64,000 nt of DNA from Streptomyces blattellae (GCF_009709555.1 NZ_WJBG01000120.1:1-64000); one strand, 5' to 3'. Positions 8,151-16,847 are shown, counted from the stretch's first letter. Numbers and translations are program-made. Notes: generated by a model from the sequence alone, not told the origin.

Positions 8151-9143
8151 TCATGAGGCTGTCGCCCGGGTGAACAACGCTCCCCAGGCATCCGCGAAGT
8201 AAGCGGTGTCGAAGCGGGCCAGGGCGTCGTACGCGGCCTTGGCCCGCTCCGGCGGCGCATCCGCCTGGGCTCGGACCTGCTGAACGAGTCTTCCGAAGTC
8301 GGGCGCCAGTTGCCCGGTCAGGCCGGCGAGATCGCTGAGGCCGGCCACGGGCCGGATGAGGCAGGGCATCCCGAGGAGCAGGGCCTCCGCCGCGCATCGG
8401 CTCCATCCCTCGCGCATACGCGGCGCGAACACGCCGACGTCGCAGGCTCGCAGAAGCCGTAGGTACTGCGGTCGTGGCAGGTCGTAGTGGTGTCCCGCGA
8501 AGCCGATGGTGTTGCTCCCGGTCGTCACGACGTGGATGCCGGGCGCTCCGCGCAGAGCCTCGACTACGGTCTCGATGCCCTTCCAGTGGACGGCCTTGCC
8601 GGCGTACACGGTGATCTCGTCGTGGGGCAGGCCGAAGCGGTCCTTGCAGTCGGCGGGGTCCAGGCCCCGGACGTGGTCGATCTCCGTGAGGTCGAAGGCG
8701 TTGTGGATGACGTGGACGTTCCGCACTCCGCGGTCCCGTAGGAAGTCGGCCCAGTAGGGGGCGACGCATACGACGGCGCGGCACTGGGGCAGGACGGCGA
8801 AGAGCCTGCGCCAGAGCAGCGGTTCGACCGGCCAGGAGTCGAATTGGAGCGGTTCGTAGTGGTGCAGCAGGAAGACGGTCCGGGCCCGCATCTCGGGGGT
8901 GAAGAGCAGGACGCTCAGGTCGTCCCAGAGGAACCAGCCCCGCTCCTTCTGCAGGTCGCGGATGTGGGGCGCGACACGGGCGAGGTGGCGGAGCTTCCGG
9001 CCGCGTCGGACGGCGTACGTGCGCTTGTAGTCGGGGACCATGCGCCACTCGACGGCATCGGCGGTGGCCTCATGGATCATGCGCAGGTATACGCGTCCTC
9101 CGGTCCGGCCGTAGGGCGCCATGGAATGTATGACGGGCTTCAC
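8151..9143 (-). CDS. GT4-type glycosyltransferase
   Basis: 330 residues with a GT-B layout. The acceptor-side N-terminal half (MKPVIHSMAPYGRTGGRVYL) is followed by VIHNAFDLTEID and VYAGKAVHWKGIETVVEAL, the usual donor-domain opening. The nucleotide-sugar motif is EGWSRCAAEALLLGMP, with the E-x7-E pair of GT4 retaining enzymes. It should transfer a sugar from an NDP- or GDP-sugar; donor and acceptor cannot be read. It is the last gene of the nine-gene operon, and its ATG overlaps the stop of the HD gene (ATGA). No membrane helix or signal was seen, so it acts in the cytoplasm. Confidence 0.85.
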   Translation of the reverse strand: MKPVIHSMAPYGRTGGRVYLRMIHEATADAVEWRMVPDYKRTYAVRRGRKLRHLARVAPHIRDLQKERGWFLWDDLSVLLFTPEMRARTVFLLHHYEPLQFDSWPVEPLLWRRLFAVLPQCRAVVCVAPYWADFLRDRGVRNVHVIHNAFDLTEIDHVRGLDPADCKDRFGLPHDEITVYAGKAVHWKGIETVVEALRGAPGIHVVTTGSNTIGFAGHHYDLPRPQYLRLLRACDVGVFAPRMREGWSRCAAEALLLGMPCLIRPVAGLSDLAGLTGQLAPDFGRLVQQVRAQADAPPERAKAAYDALARFDTAYFADAWGALFTRATAS

Positions 9144-9760
9144 GCTGTGCCCTCCCCTGACCTTGTCCCCCGGTAGCAGTGGTACTCCTCGACGAGCAGC
9201 TCACGGACGGTGCGGTGGTGTGGCCCCAGATGCCGGGCCGCCTCGGCGAGCGGGAGGTACGTCTCCTCCAAGGCGTTGAGGAAACGGGTGCGTCGCTCCG
9301 GCACCGGGGAGTGGCGGAGGTCCCTGAGGTTGTCGACGCGGTCAGCGAGCCGAACGAGGAGTTCGTTCGGGCTGAGTGCGGCAAGCTTCCTGTGCCACGC
9401 TGCTTCGTCGCCAGGACGCTTCTGTCTCTTCTCCAGGCGGTGGTCGGGCGTCATGGCACGGAGATGTCCGACCACGTCCTCACCGAGGCTGGCAGCGATC
9501 AGAGGCTCGGCAGTTGGAGAGACCTCCAACGCGTCGTGGAGCAGGCCGAGAATGAGGATGTCGGGGTCATGGGCACCGAGTTCCCGACGGAGGAGCGAAG
9601 CCACTCGGACGGGGTGGGCGAGGTAGGGCGTGCCCTGGTCCCGTTCGTGACCGGCGTACACCGCCAGAGCCAGGGCCACCGCGTGGTGGCCACGCGGGCT
9701 GTCCCCTTCGGGCCAGGTCGACAGGCCGAGTGCGTCGCTCGCCGCGCCGTGTGAGGTCAC
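9140..9760 (-). CDS. HD-domain phosphohydrolase, SpoT/MESH1-like
   Basis: 206 residues. The hydrolase half of RelA/SpoT proteins is recognisable: PYLAHPVRVA (His49), LLHDALE (His75, Asp76) and VRLADRVDNLRDLR (Asp140 region). Together these give the H...HD...D metal site. There is no synthetase or regulatory domain, so it resembles small alarmone hydrolases. In a biosynthetic operon it could instead remove phosphate from a nucleotide or sugar intermediate. Both ends overlap neighbours by 4 nt (9140-9143 and 9757-9760), which indicates strict co-translation with the carbamoyltransferase and the glycosyltransferase. Confidence 0.82.
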   Translation of the reverse strand: MTSHGAASDALGLSTWPEGDSPRGHHAVALALAVYAGHERDQGTPYLAHPVRVASLLRRELGAHDPDILILGLLHDALEVSPTAEPLIAASLGEDVVGHLRAMTPDHRLEKRQKRPGDEAAWHRKLAALSPNELLVRLADRVDNLRDLRHSPVPERRTRFLNALEETYLPLAEAARHLGPHHRTVRELLVEEYHCYRGTRSGEGTA

Positions 9761-11487
9761 GGGGTCACCCCCGATGCGGCCAGCGGTTCGGAAATCTGGT
9801 GTACGACACCGGGGGCGACAACGAGCGTGTCCTCGACTGCGAGTGCGTCCAATCCGAGCTCCACCGCGGCCCGCACGGCCTGTTCGGCGGTGCGCAGGAT
9901 CGGGGTGCCCTTGAGGTTCAGGGAGGTGTTGAGGAGTACAGGCAGGTCGGTGGTCTTCTGGAACTCCTCCAACAGTCGGCGTAGCCCGGTGTGTTGTCGT
10001 CCGACGGTCTGGAGGCGAGCGGTCCCGTCGCGATGGACGATCGCCGGGAGGCGGTCGGCACGGCAGGCTCGGACCGTCACCACGCGGTTCATGAACGGGT
10101 CGCCCTCGCCGATGAACCAGGCGCCGGCCTCCTCTGCCAGCGCGACGGGAGCGAAGGGGCGGAAGGAGGCGCGGCGTTTCAGGGCGTTGAGTCGGTGGCG
10201 TGTGTCCTCCCGGCCCGGATGAGCGAGGATCGAGCGGTGTCCGAGGGCCCGGGGGCCGAACTCCAGCCCGCCCCGGACCCAGCCGACGACATGGTGGTTG
10301 GCGAGCAGACGGGCGACCGTGGGAGTCAGCCGGTCACCGAGTCCTCTCACGACGCGGTAGTCGGCGGGCAGCGGTCCGTCCGGGACCAAGCCTGGAGTTG
10401 GCCCCCAATCCGCGTCCTCCGGGATGGATGGGCGGGGTTGTCCCAGTACGTAGTTCCAGGCGAACAGGGCCGCCCCGACGGCGGTGCCCGCGTCGTGCGG
10501 AGCTGGGGCTACGAAGAGCCCGTCGAAGCCCGACCGTTCGGCGAGGGTGCCATTCAGGTGAGAGTTCAGGGCGCAGCCGCCGGAGAAGACCAGGGTGCGG
10601 GCGCCGGTCACGTGGCGCAGGTGCCGGGCGACGTGTATGACCGCCTCGCTGAAGACGCGTTGTGCGGCGGCCGCCAGATCGGCGCGTAGTTCCAGCGGCT
10701 TGTCTGCTGCCGATGGCGCGGTCCATTCCGCATCACCGAGCACAAGTGGTGTGTCGGTGTCGTACGAGCCCCATGGGGCCACGACGTGTACGTGACCGTT
10801 GTCCCCCAGCACGAGAACGTCGTGCAGCGCCTTGTAGAAGCGGTCGGGATCGCCGTGTGCGGCGAGGGCCATCATGCTGCCCTCCGCTTCGTCTCCTGGC
10901 GGGATCACGCGCAGGGCGAGGTTGCGGTAGAAGTGGCCGAGCGACGGGTGCGCTCGTTGCGGTGCGGCGCGGCCAGGACTGATGAGCGGCAGTGCCTGGT
11001 GTACGCGGTCGATCCGGTCGGGGCGGAGGTCGTAGCCGGTGATGCGCTCGCGTCCGACGGCGATGTCAGTGCCGAGCGCGGAGCCGCCCGCGTCGATGAC
11101 GAGACCGGCTGCGTGGTCCTCGCCGGAGAGGAGGTATCCGGCAAGGACGTGGGCGGTGTGGTGGGAGATGAGATTCAGCCGGGCCGTGAGGAGGGCGGGG
11201 AGCATGGCGGAGAGTTCCGCCCGCTCCTCTGCCACCCAGGCGCCGGTCGGCGGGTTGGGCCGCATGGCCGGTGCCCATACCTCGTCGATGTCGTCGGGGG
11301 TGAGCCCTGCTGTCTCCAGGCACCAGGCAAGGGACTGGGTGGGAGAGGTGAGCAGTCCGGCGGCGCGTGAGGAGCGGTTGTGCTTGGCGCCACTCCACCG
11401 CTCCTCCTCGGCGGCGTAGATGTGACCGTCGACGATGAGGCAGGCGGACGTGTCGTGATGGAAGTTCAGGCCGAGCACTGCGGGCAT
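9757..11487 (-). CDS. O-carbamoyltransferase (NodU/CmcH/TobZ family)
   Basis: 576 residues, the normal two-domain length. The N-terminal Kae1-like domain starts LGLNFHHDTSACLIVDG, has the metal-binding HHTAH (109-113) and DAGGS (Asp132), and later LVFSGGCALNS and PHDAGTAVGAA. The C-terminal YrdC-like domain contains EFGPRALGHRSILAHPG. Family members make carbamoyl-adenylate from carbamoyl phosphate and ATP, then transfer the carbamoyl group to a hydroxyl, usually on a sugar or sterol-like scaffold of an antibiotic. This is the most informative gene in the cluster: the product very likely carries an O-carbamoyl group, probably on a sugar added by one of the two glycosyltransferases. It overlaps the HD gene by 4 nt and lies 25 bp after the SPASM-like radical SAM gene. 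Confidence 0.9.
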   Translation of the reverse strand: MPAVLGLNFHHDTSACLIVDGHIYAAEEERWSGAKHNRSSRAAGLLTSPTQSLAWCLETAGLTPDDIDEVWAPAMRPNPPTGAWVAEERAELSAMLPALLTARLNLISHHTAHVLAGYLLSGEDHAAGLVIDAGGSALGTDIAVGRERITGYDLRPDRIDRVHQALPLISPGRAAPQRAHPSLGHFYRNLALRVIPPGDEAEGSMMALAAHGDPDRFYKALHDVLVLGDNGHVHVVAPWGSYDTDTPLVLGDAEWTAPSAADKPLELRADLAAAAQRVFSEAVIHVARHLRHVTGARTLVFSGGCALNSHLNGTLAERSGFDGLFVAPAPHDAGTAVGAALFAWNYVLGQPRPSIPEDADWGPTPGLVPDGPLPADYRVVRGLGDRLTPTVARLLANHHVVGWVRGGLEFGPRALGHRSILAHPGREDTRHRLNALKRRASFRPFAPVALAEEAGAWFIGEGDPFMNRVVTVRACRADRLPAIVHRDGTARLQTVGRQHTGLRRLLEEFQKTTDLPVLLNTSLNLKGTPILRTAEQAVRAAVELGLDALAVEDTLVVAPGVVHQISEPLAASGVTP

Positions 11488-11512
11488 GGAGCGCCTCCTG
11501 GGGTGAGGTGTC

Positions 11513-12313
11513 TCAGGCAGCGGCCGTTGTACGGGCCGGGGCGGTCGGCGCGGGAAGGACCTGGTGTCCGGAGTCGCGGTACTCGTGGCATTTCAGGCAG
11601 AAGCGGTAGTGGCCCGTACGAGGGGCGAAGACCTTCTCGGCGAAGTCCTCGTCCCAGACGCTGAACTCGCTGTCGTACTTGGCCATCGCGTTGAAGCAGC
11701 GGTAGCAGGAGCCGTCCACCTCGATCATCAGGTGCTGGTCGAGGTAGAGGTCGCACAGGCCGCCGAGCTTGTTGGCCGGTTGGCCGACATCGATGTGGTG
11801 GACGTGGTTGGTGACGTGGATGGCCCCGTGTTCTTCGCACAGTTCGGCGAGTCGGGTCAGCCGGGCTCCGTCGATGGCCTCCAGCACGCTGTTGACGACG
11901 ACCGCCTTGCCGGCCGAGGCCAGGACCGGGAGCGTGACGACGACCTCGTCGTAGTTGCCGTGCTCGTTGTCGCAGCCGATGAGGACCTGGTCGTAGTGGG
12001 CGAGCGTTGCTTCGAGGAGCCGGGTGTTGCGGGCCAGAGTGATCGCGTTGGTGCCCAGCACCATGGCACGGTCCGGGAACCTTTCGCGGGCGAGGCCGCT
12101 GAGCTCGGCGAAGTCGCGGTGGACGGTCGGCTCGCCGCCGTTGATGTGCAACTGCCGGAAGGGGACGCGGTCCAGGCGGTCGAGGACCGTCTGGAAGGTG
12201 TGCAGGGACATGTTCACGCCCTGCCCGCCCTCCGCGAAGATGCAGAAGTCGCAGTGACGGTTGCACTTCGTCGTGATCTTGATCTTCGCGGTCTTCAGCG
12301 TCCGCGTCTGCAT
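11513..12313 (-). CDS. Radical SAM enzyme with C-terminal SPASM-like cysteines
   Basis: 266 residues from the ATG at 12313, preceded by AGGGAG at 6-nt spacing; an ATG at 12331 overlapping the upstream stop is the alternative. The SAM cluster is CNRHCDFC (Cys17, 21, 24) with LHINGGEPTVHRD after it. The C-terminal part has Cys187, 203, 206, 239 and 242 (GGLCDLY, CYRC, CLKCHEY), enough for one auxiliary iron-sulfur cluster as in SPASM or twitch domains. It would generate a 5'-deoxyadenosyl radical to modify a small molecule or a peptide. No precursor-peptide gene was found nearby, so a small-molecule substrate is more likely. It is part of the nine-gene operon. Confidence 0.85.
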   Translation of the reverse strand: MQTRTLKTAKIKITTKCNRHCDFCIFAEGGQGVNMSLHTFQTVLDRLDRVPFRQLHINGGEPTVHRDFAELSGLARERFPDRAMVLGTNAITLARNTRLLEATLAHYDQVLIGCDNEHGNYDEVVVTLPVLASAGKAVVVNSVLEAIDGARLTRLAELCEEHGAIHVTNHVHHIDVGQPANKLGGLCDLYLDQHLMIEVDGSCYRCFNAMAKYDSEFSVWDEDFAEKVFAPRTGHYRFCLKCHEYRDSGHQVLPAPTAPARTTAAA

Positions 12314-12327
12314 CGGGGGCTCCCTGG

Positions 12328-13428
12328 TCATGTGGACTGGGCGGTGAGGAACTCCTCGACCACCGGTTCGTGGCGCCTCCACCGGTCCAGAAGCGCGCGG
12401 AGGCTCTCGGCGGTGGTGGGACCGTCGGGCAGTAGACCGGCCATGGCGGCAGCGAGTCGCCCCTCCCTGCCGGAAGTGCCGTCGGCAATACGGTTCAGGG
12501 TCTCCCTCGCGGCTCGGATCTCCTTCGCCTCGCGCGCGATCAGGTAGCCGGTCGCGGTCCCGGCGGGCGGATCGAGGTAGTAGAGCCAGCGCGCGACCCG
12601 TACGCGGAGCAACCCGGCTGTCATCGTCCAGGCGACGGCGTCCGACCCGGTGTGCTCATCCACCTGCCTCGGTGACGGCGTACGGCGCAGCATCGCGTCC
12701 ACGACGCCGTGCGCCTCGCGCAGAAGATCCCTCGGCGAATGGCCGGGCGGCAGTCCCTCGGTTCCGTACCGAAGGAAGCTCTCTGCGTGGACTTCGAGCT
12801 CCCCTGGATGCCACTGGACCAGCGCGGCCGACTTGCCCGGGCAGCGGGTTCCGGTCGCGAGTGCCGCGGCGGCGAACCAGCAGGGGGCCACGTAGTGCCA
12901 GGCAACGCAGTGCCCTCGATAACCGGTGAGGTCGCTGTGGACGTTATCGGCGCTGTCCTTCTCCAACTGGTACCGGCCGCCGATCCTTGCTCCGAGAATG
13001 CCTCGGTAGAACCGCTCGTCGTCCCTGCTCCACGGCGCCATCTGGGCGTGGGACTTCCACCTCTGGAGCGCCGTCGTACTCCCCGTGACCAGGCTCCAGG
13101 TGGCGAGCTCCGGAGGGGAGACACGGTGTTGGTCGAGTTCGGCCGTGGTGAAGGCGAAACCCGGGGGGTGTTCCAGGAGCCGCCGGTGGGTGATGTCCTG
13201 AGCCACCGTGCGCGCGTGGGCGAGGGCGAGGCTCTGGTTCCAGTCCCACCAGGAGGCAGGAAGCTGGTGGAGGATGACCCGTACGTCGATGTCGGAGTGC
13301 GGGGAGATCAGGTCGCCTGGTTGCCACTTGTGGGTCAGCATGGCCGTGCCGATGCCGTGGGCGGCCAGCTGCTCCGCGTAGGCCGAGCTGACCTGGGCGT
13401 ACGTGGGAACGGTCTGCGTGGTGATCAC
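12328..13428 (-). CDS. Nucleotidyltransferase-fold protein, unusual
   Basis: 366 residues from the GTG at 13428, preceded by GGGGAGGAAC and overlapping the stop of the MoaA-like gene by 4 nt (GTGA). The N-terminal ~120 residues resemble the minimal nucleotidyltransferase fold: TAMLTHKWQPGD then PHSDIDVRVIL, with the D-x-D pair at Asp46/48. The usual Gly-Ser of the GS motif reads Thr-His, so the enzyme is divergent or does not bind nucleotide in the usual way. The rest is mostly helical, with conserved-looking Trp-rich stretches (AWHYVAPCWFAAAALATG), and gives no other match. It could adenylylate or otherwise nucleotidylate a hydroxyl of the product. The fold call is moderately sure, the activity is not. 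Confidence 0.6.
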   Translation of the reverse strand: MITTQTVPTYAQVSSAYAEQLAAHGIGTAMLTHKWQPGDLISPHSDIDVRVILHQLPASWWDWNQSLALAHARTVAQDITHRRLLEHPPGFAFTTAELDQHRVSPPELATWSLVTGSTTALQRWKSHAQMAPWSRDDERFYRGILGARIGGRYQLEKDSADNVHSDLTGYRGHCVAWHYVAPCWFAAAALATGTRCPGKSAALVQWHPGELEVHAESFLRYGTEGLPPGHSPRDLLREAHGVVDAMLRRTPSPRQVDEHTGSDAVAWTMTAGLLRVRVARWLYYLDPPAGTATGYLIAREAKEIRAARETLNRIADGTSGREGRLAAAMAGLLPDGPTTAESLRALLDRWRRHEPVVEEFLTAQST

Positions 13429-14543
13429 TGTTCCTCCCCTAGCTCTCGTCGGAGAGAGCAGCTGGCGCCCATGCCGCTCGCCAAGGGGAGGAGTGGCAGC
13501 ACGGGAACGCCCTTGGGGCGTTCGAGGCGGTCCCAGCGCAGGTCGTAGTCGACGTAGTGGAAGCCCTGCCACGCCTCGTTGCCGTCGCGCTCAACGATGG
13601 CGCGGAAGAGATGGGTGAAGGCGTCGGTCAGCGTCCCGTTGGCCAGATGCGGCTTCAGCTCGATGTCCCGGTTGTGCAGGATGCACGGACGGGCGATGCC
13701 TGTCGGTGTGATCTTGATGCGGTTTGCGTCGGAGCAGGTGGCGCAGCTCGAGTTGGAGATGAACCCGATCGAGCCCTCCCAGCCCGGTGGTCGGAGATAG
13801 CGTCCGGGACTGCGCACCCCGAGTTCCGAGCGCGGGATCTCGCCGGCCTTCTCGAACCACGTCTGGAGGTGCCCCCTGACCTCGTCCTCAGCCACGAACT
13901 CTGTCGAGAACAAGGCCTCGGCCGGCCCAATCCGCTGCAGCTCGATGAGGCGTACGGCGACCGGGCGTCCCTTGGCGAGCTCGGCGACTCCGAACGCGTC
14001 CTCCAGATAGGACCGTTGGAGAACGCAGTTGACCTTGACCCCTATCCCGAGGGCGAGCGCGGCGTCGATGGTGGCGAGCGTCTCGTTCGAGTCTCCCCCG
14101 CCCATGATCTCGGCGGAGCGTGCCGGGTCCAGGCTGTGCAGGCTGACGTTCAGGTAGGTGAGACCGGCCTCGTGCAGGGCCTGGACGGACAGCCCGCGGC
14201 GGAGGTTTCCGTGGCTGGTCATGCCGATCGCGGCACCCGTCCCCAGCCCCTTGGCGAGGGCCGCGACGACATCGAGGATGTCGCCTCGCAGAGTCGGCTC
14301 GCCTCCCGAGCAGTGGGCCTTGCGGATCCCCCAGGCTCCGGCCTCCTCCGCGATGGCCACGTAGTCGGCAGGGGTCAACGGCCGGTCCTTGTGGCCGTAG
14401 TCGGGGACACAGCGCGGCTTGCAGAAGGTGCAGTCGCGGTTACAGAGGGAGTTCAGGGTGAAGGCGAGGTAGGGGTGGTTGCGGCCGGTTTCGGAGAAGG
14501 CACGCAGGAGCTCGGCCCGCGCCTCGTACGGTTCAGCGGACAT
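13425..14543 (-). CDS. MoaA-like radical SAM enzyme
   Basis: 372 residues. The radical SAM cluster is CNRDCTFC (Cys34, 38, 41), followed by AHCSGGEPTLRGD, IGMTSHG and LTYLNVSLHSLDP, an arrangement typical of MoaA (GTP 3',8-cyclase). A second cluster is indicated by SCATCSDANRIKITPTG and ARPCIL (Cys267, 270, 287). The last spacing is 16 residues, against 13 in classic MoaA, and the usual CxxCNR reads CxxCSDANR. The MoaA C-terminal double-Gly tail is absent. It is therefore probably a MoaA relative recruited to secondary metabolism, acting on a nucleotide or a sugar-nucleotide. It overlaps the genes on both sides (4 and 11 nt). Confidence 0.85.
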   Translation of the reverse strand: MSAEPYEARAELLRAFSETGRNHPYLAFTLNSLCNRDCTFCKPRCVPDYGHKDRPLTPADYVAIAEEAGAWGIRKAHCSGGEPTLRGDILDVVAALAKGLGTGAAIGMTSHGNLRRGLSVQALHEAGLTYLNVSLHSLDPARSAEIMGGGDSNETLATIDAALALGIGVKVNCVLQRSYLEDAFGVAELAKGRPVAVRLIELQRIGPAEALFSTEFVAEDEVRGHLQTWFEKAGEIPRSELGVRSPGRYLRPPGWEGSIGFISNSSCATCSDANRIKITPTGIARPCILHNRDIELKPHLANGTLTDAFTHLFRAIVERDGNEAWQGFHYVDYDLRWDRLERPKGVPVLPLLPLASGMGASCSLRRELGEEQ

Positions 14544-15525
14544 GTCGGTCTCCGTCGGGGAGTGGGATGACGATGCCGTTCAGTGGTCGGTCGTCCAGGT
14601 GGAGCCGTAGGTTGTCGCCGAAGAAGGCGACAGCCCTGTCCATGTAGTCGTGACTGAACACGGCGCTCTTCGGGGTGAGTACGACGCGTGGATGGTGACG
14701 CAAAGGGTCGTCGGCGGGCGGCGGCTTCACCGATGGCACGTCGAGCGCGGCTCCGGCAATGTGCCCGGAGTCGAGTGCGTCGAGAAGCGCGGCGTGGTCG
14801 ACGGTGCTGGCCCTGCCGAGGTTGAGGAAGACGGCTCCAGGTCGGCAGGCCGCGAAGGCGGACGCGTCGAAGAGGTGTCGTGTCTCGTCGGTGGCCGGCA
14901 GCAGGTCGACGACGGCCTGCGACCGGGCCAGAGCTTCGTGCAGCCGGGAGGCCGGAACCCACTCGATACCGAGGGGGTCGTCCTGCGGCCGCTGCCGACG
15001 CACGCCGATCACGTGCATGCCGAGCGCCTGTGCCGCGACGCCGAGGCGGGTGCCGATCTCGCCACAGCCGACGATGGCGAGGGTCTGACCGTGCAGGTCG
15101 AAGAACGACTCCGCGATCTGGTCCTTCCACCAGCGGGACCGGCCCTGCAGCCGGTGGCTGAGGAAGAGGCCGCGCGAGAAGCCCAGGAGGAGCCCGAGGG
15201 CGTGCTCGGTCACCGGGCGGGCGTGGTAGCCGTAGCCCCGTGTGAGTCCGATACCGGCAGTCCGGAGCGCGTCGACAGGGAGATGGTCCACGCCGGCGGA
15301 TGGCGTGGCGACCCACCGAAGGCGAGGCGCGTCCTTGATCCAGTGAGCCAGGAACGACCAGCCGAAGTAGACGTCGGCTGCGGAAAGGTGCCACGGCGCG
15401 TCAGCCTCCGGCACAGCCAGAAACGTCACGCCGGGAAACTCCGCATGCAGCCCCTCGGCATGGGTTCGCCCGAAGTTCCAGAACTCATAAGGCGAGTTGA
15501 GGCAGACCAGGACGGTCGTCGTCAC
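14533..15525 (-). CDS. D-2-hydroxyacid dehydrogenase-like protein with altered active site
   Basis: 330 residues from the GTG at 15525 (GGAGGA upstream; the start overlaps the previous stop as GTGA). The NAD-binding fold is intact: LAIVGCGEIGTRLG (153-158 GxGxxG), RHLFDASAFAACRPGAVFLN, and GRASTVDHAALLDAL with the substrate-binding Arg238. The two other catalytic positions look changed. The Glu of the canonical DVFExEPLP stretch reads DVPSVKPPP (Lys267), and the catalytic His of TPHxAG reads TPKSAVF (Lys286). By family knowledge a His-to-Lys change should abolish normal hydride/proton transfer, so this may be a lyase, a Schiff-base enzyme or a binding protein. It belongs to the nine-gene operon. 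Confidence 0.8.
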   Translation of the reverse strand: MTTTVLVCLNSPYEFWNFGRTHAEGLHAEFPGVTFLAVPEADAPWHLSAADVYFGWSFLAHWIKDAPRLRWVATPSAGVDHLPVDALRTAGIGLTRGYGYHARPVTEHALGLLLGFSRGLFLSHRLQGRSRWWKDQIAESFFDLHGQTLAIVGCGEIGTRLGVAAQALGMHVIGVRRQRPQDDPLGIEWVPASRLHEALARSQAVVDLLPATDETRHLFDASAFAACRPGAVFLNLGRASTVDHAALLDALDSGHIAGAALDVPSVKPPPADDPLRHHPRVVLTPKSAVFSHDYMDRAVAFFGDNLRLHLDDRPLNGIVIPLPDGDRHVR

Positions 15526-16847
15526 AGTGTCCTCCGCTCGACATCGGAGGGTTCCAGTGCCCACGGGATGTGATCACGCACGTACGAGCGGACGGTTGTC
15601 CCGTAGTCGTGTCGCGCCGTGAGAAGGGCACGCCCCTGCCGACGCAGCAGATCGCGCTCGCGCGTCGTGGCGAGCAGTGCCCGGCGGATGGCGTCGGCGA
15701 GATCGGCGGGATTGTTGGGTTCCGCGGTAAAGCCGGTCTCGCCATCGATCACGGTCTCCATGAGTCCGCCGACGCGGGTCGCGACGACCGGTCCGGCTCC
15801 CGCGGAGAAGGCTTCGAGCGGGATCCTGCCGAAAGGTTCGGCCCGAGAGGGCACGACCATGGCGCGAAGCGCGGGGCTGCGCAGCCACGTTCGGTAGACG
15901 GGCGAGAAGCGCCCGAGCAACGTGGCATCGAGGTCCAGTTCGCGCGCCCTCTCGTGCAACTGGCGGTGGTACGGGGTGGGATATCGCGCGTCCGAAGTGG
16001 CGGCGAGAACGAGGTGCGGGAGACGTACACCCTCGTGCTGGAGAAGAGCCACGGCCGAGAGAAGGTCGTCGAAACCCTTGCTCGCGACGGCGCGTCCCAT
16101 GGCAAACAGGAACCCCGCCCGGGCGGGCGGCGGTAGCGGTGCCGGTTCCGGCTCGTGGGGCCGGTCGTACAGGAGAAGTCCGTTGGGCAGGTCGATGATG
16201 GCCCAGGCCGGGACGTTGTACTGGTGCTTCAGGTGCAGACGCATGTGCTGCGAGATGGCGGCGATCCTGGCGCCCTGGCCCACCGCGGCGATCAGCCCGT
16301 TGCGCTCCCAATGAATGCGGTCGTTCCTGCCCTCCGCCAGCTTGCTCGTGGAACGCGGTACGAGTAGGAGGCCGGCTCGGCACTCCTCCATGTGCTGTGC
16401 CAGGCCGAGGAAGGGGGTGTCCAGACCGATCACATGGGCATGCCGCGCCTGCGTCAGGAGCTCGCACGCCATGTCGCCGACGATCTGGCACAGGGTTTCG
16501 CTGTCGCGGGTACTGGCGCCCGCCGGGTGTGGGCACGGGACCGGTACAGCTTCCGCCTCCACGCTGTCGAGCAACCGCTTGGTCCGCAGGGTCCATCGCT
16601 GGTCGTACGCCGGGTCAGAGTGCGGGACGTGGGTGGGGAGAACGAGTAGCCGACCCGGGGGAAGGGTGAGGGCAAGCGCCTCCAGGAAGGCCCGGTTGCT
16701 GAAGCCGGAGCCGGAGGACGCTCCGTAGAACCCCTCGTGCAGAGCGACGAGAACCTTGGGGGCGCGGACCCCCGCAGCAGACTGAGCCGTATTCGGCGTT
16801 CCGACCGCTGGCGAGGCCGACAAGGCGCGGACGGGTTCAGCTGCCAT
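15522..16847 (-). CDS. GT4-type glycosyltransferase
   Basis: 441 residues from the ATG at 16847, with GAAGGAG 7 nt upstream; longer in-frame forms overlap the upstream gene far more. The N-terminal domain contains VLVALHEGFYG. The donor domain has LFAMGRAVASKGFDDLLSAV and the diagnostic AEPFGRIPLEAFSAGAGPVV, with the E-x7-E pair. It is a retaining GT-B enzyme. Together with the second glycosyltransferase at the end of the operon it predicts a product with at least two sugars, or a sugar on a sugar. It overlaps the HATPase gene by 11 nt and the dehydrogenase-like gene by 4 nt. Confidence 0.87.
   Translation of the reverse strand: MAAEPVRALSASPAVGTPNTAQSAAGVRAPKVLVALHEGFYGASSGSGFSNRAFLEALALTLPPGRLLVLPTHVPHSDPAYDQRWTLRTKRLLDSVEAEAVPVPCPHPAGASTRDSETLCQIVGDMACELLTQARHAHVIGLDTPFLGLAQHMEECRAGLLLVPRSTSKLAEGRNDRIHWERNGLIAAVGQGARIAAISQHMRLHLKHQYNVPAWAIIDLPNGLLLYDRPHEPEPAPLPPPARAGFLFAMGRAVASKGFDDLLSAVALLQHEGVRLPHLVLAATSDARYPTPYHRQLHERARELDLDATLLGRFSPVYRTWLRSPALRAMVVPSRAEPFGRIPLEAFSAGAGPVVATRVGGLMETVIDGETGFTAEPNNPADLADAIRRALLATTRERDLLRRQGRALLTARHDYGTTVRSYVRDHIPWALEPSDVERRTL

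Noticed and set aside
11564..12547. Long open frames antisense to real genes throughout (this one is an example)
   Set aside because: In high-GC DNA the antisense frames stay open. The residues show no family motifs, while the opposite strand encodes clear domains.
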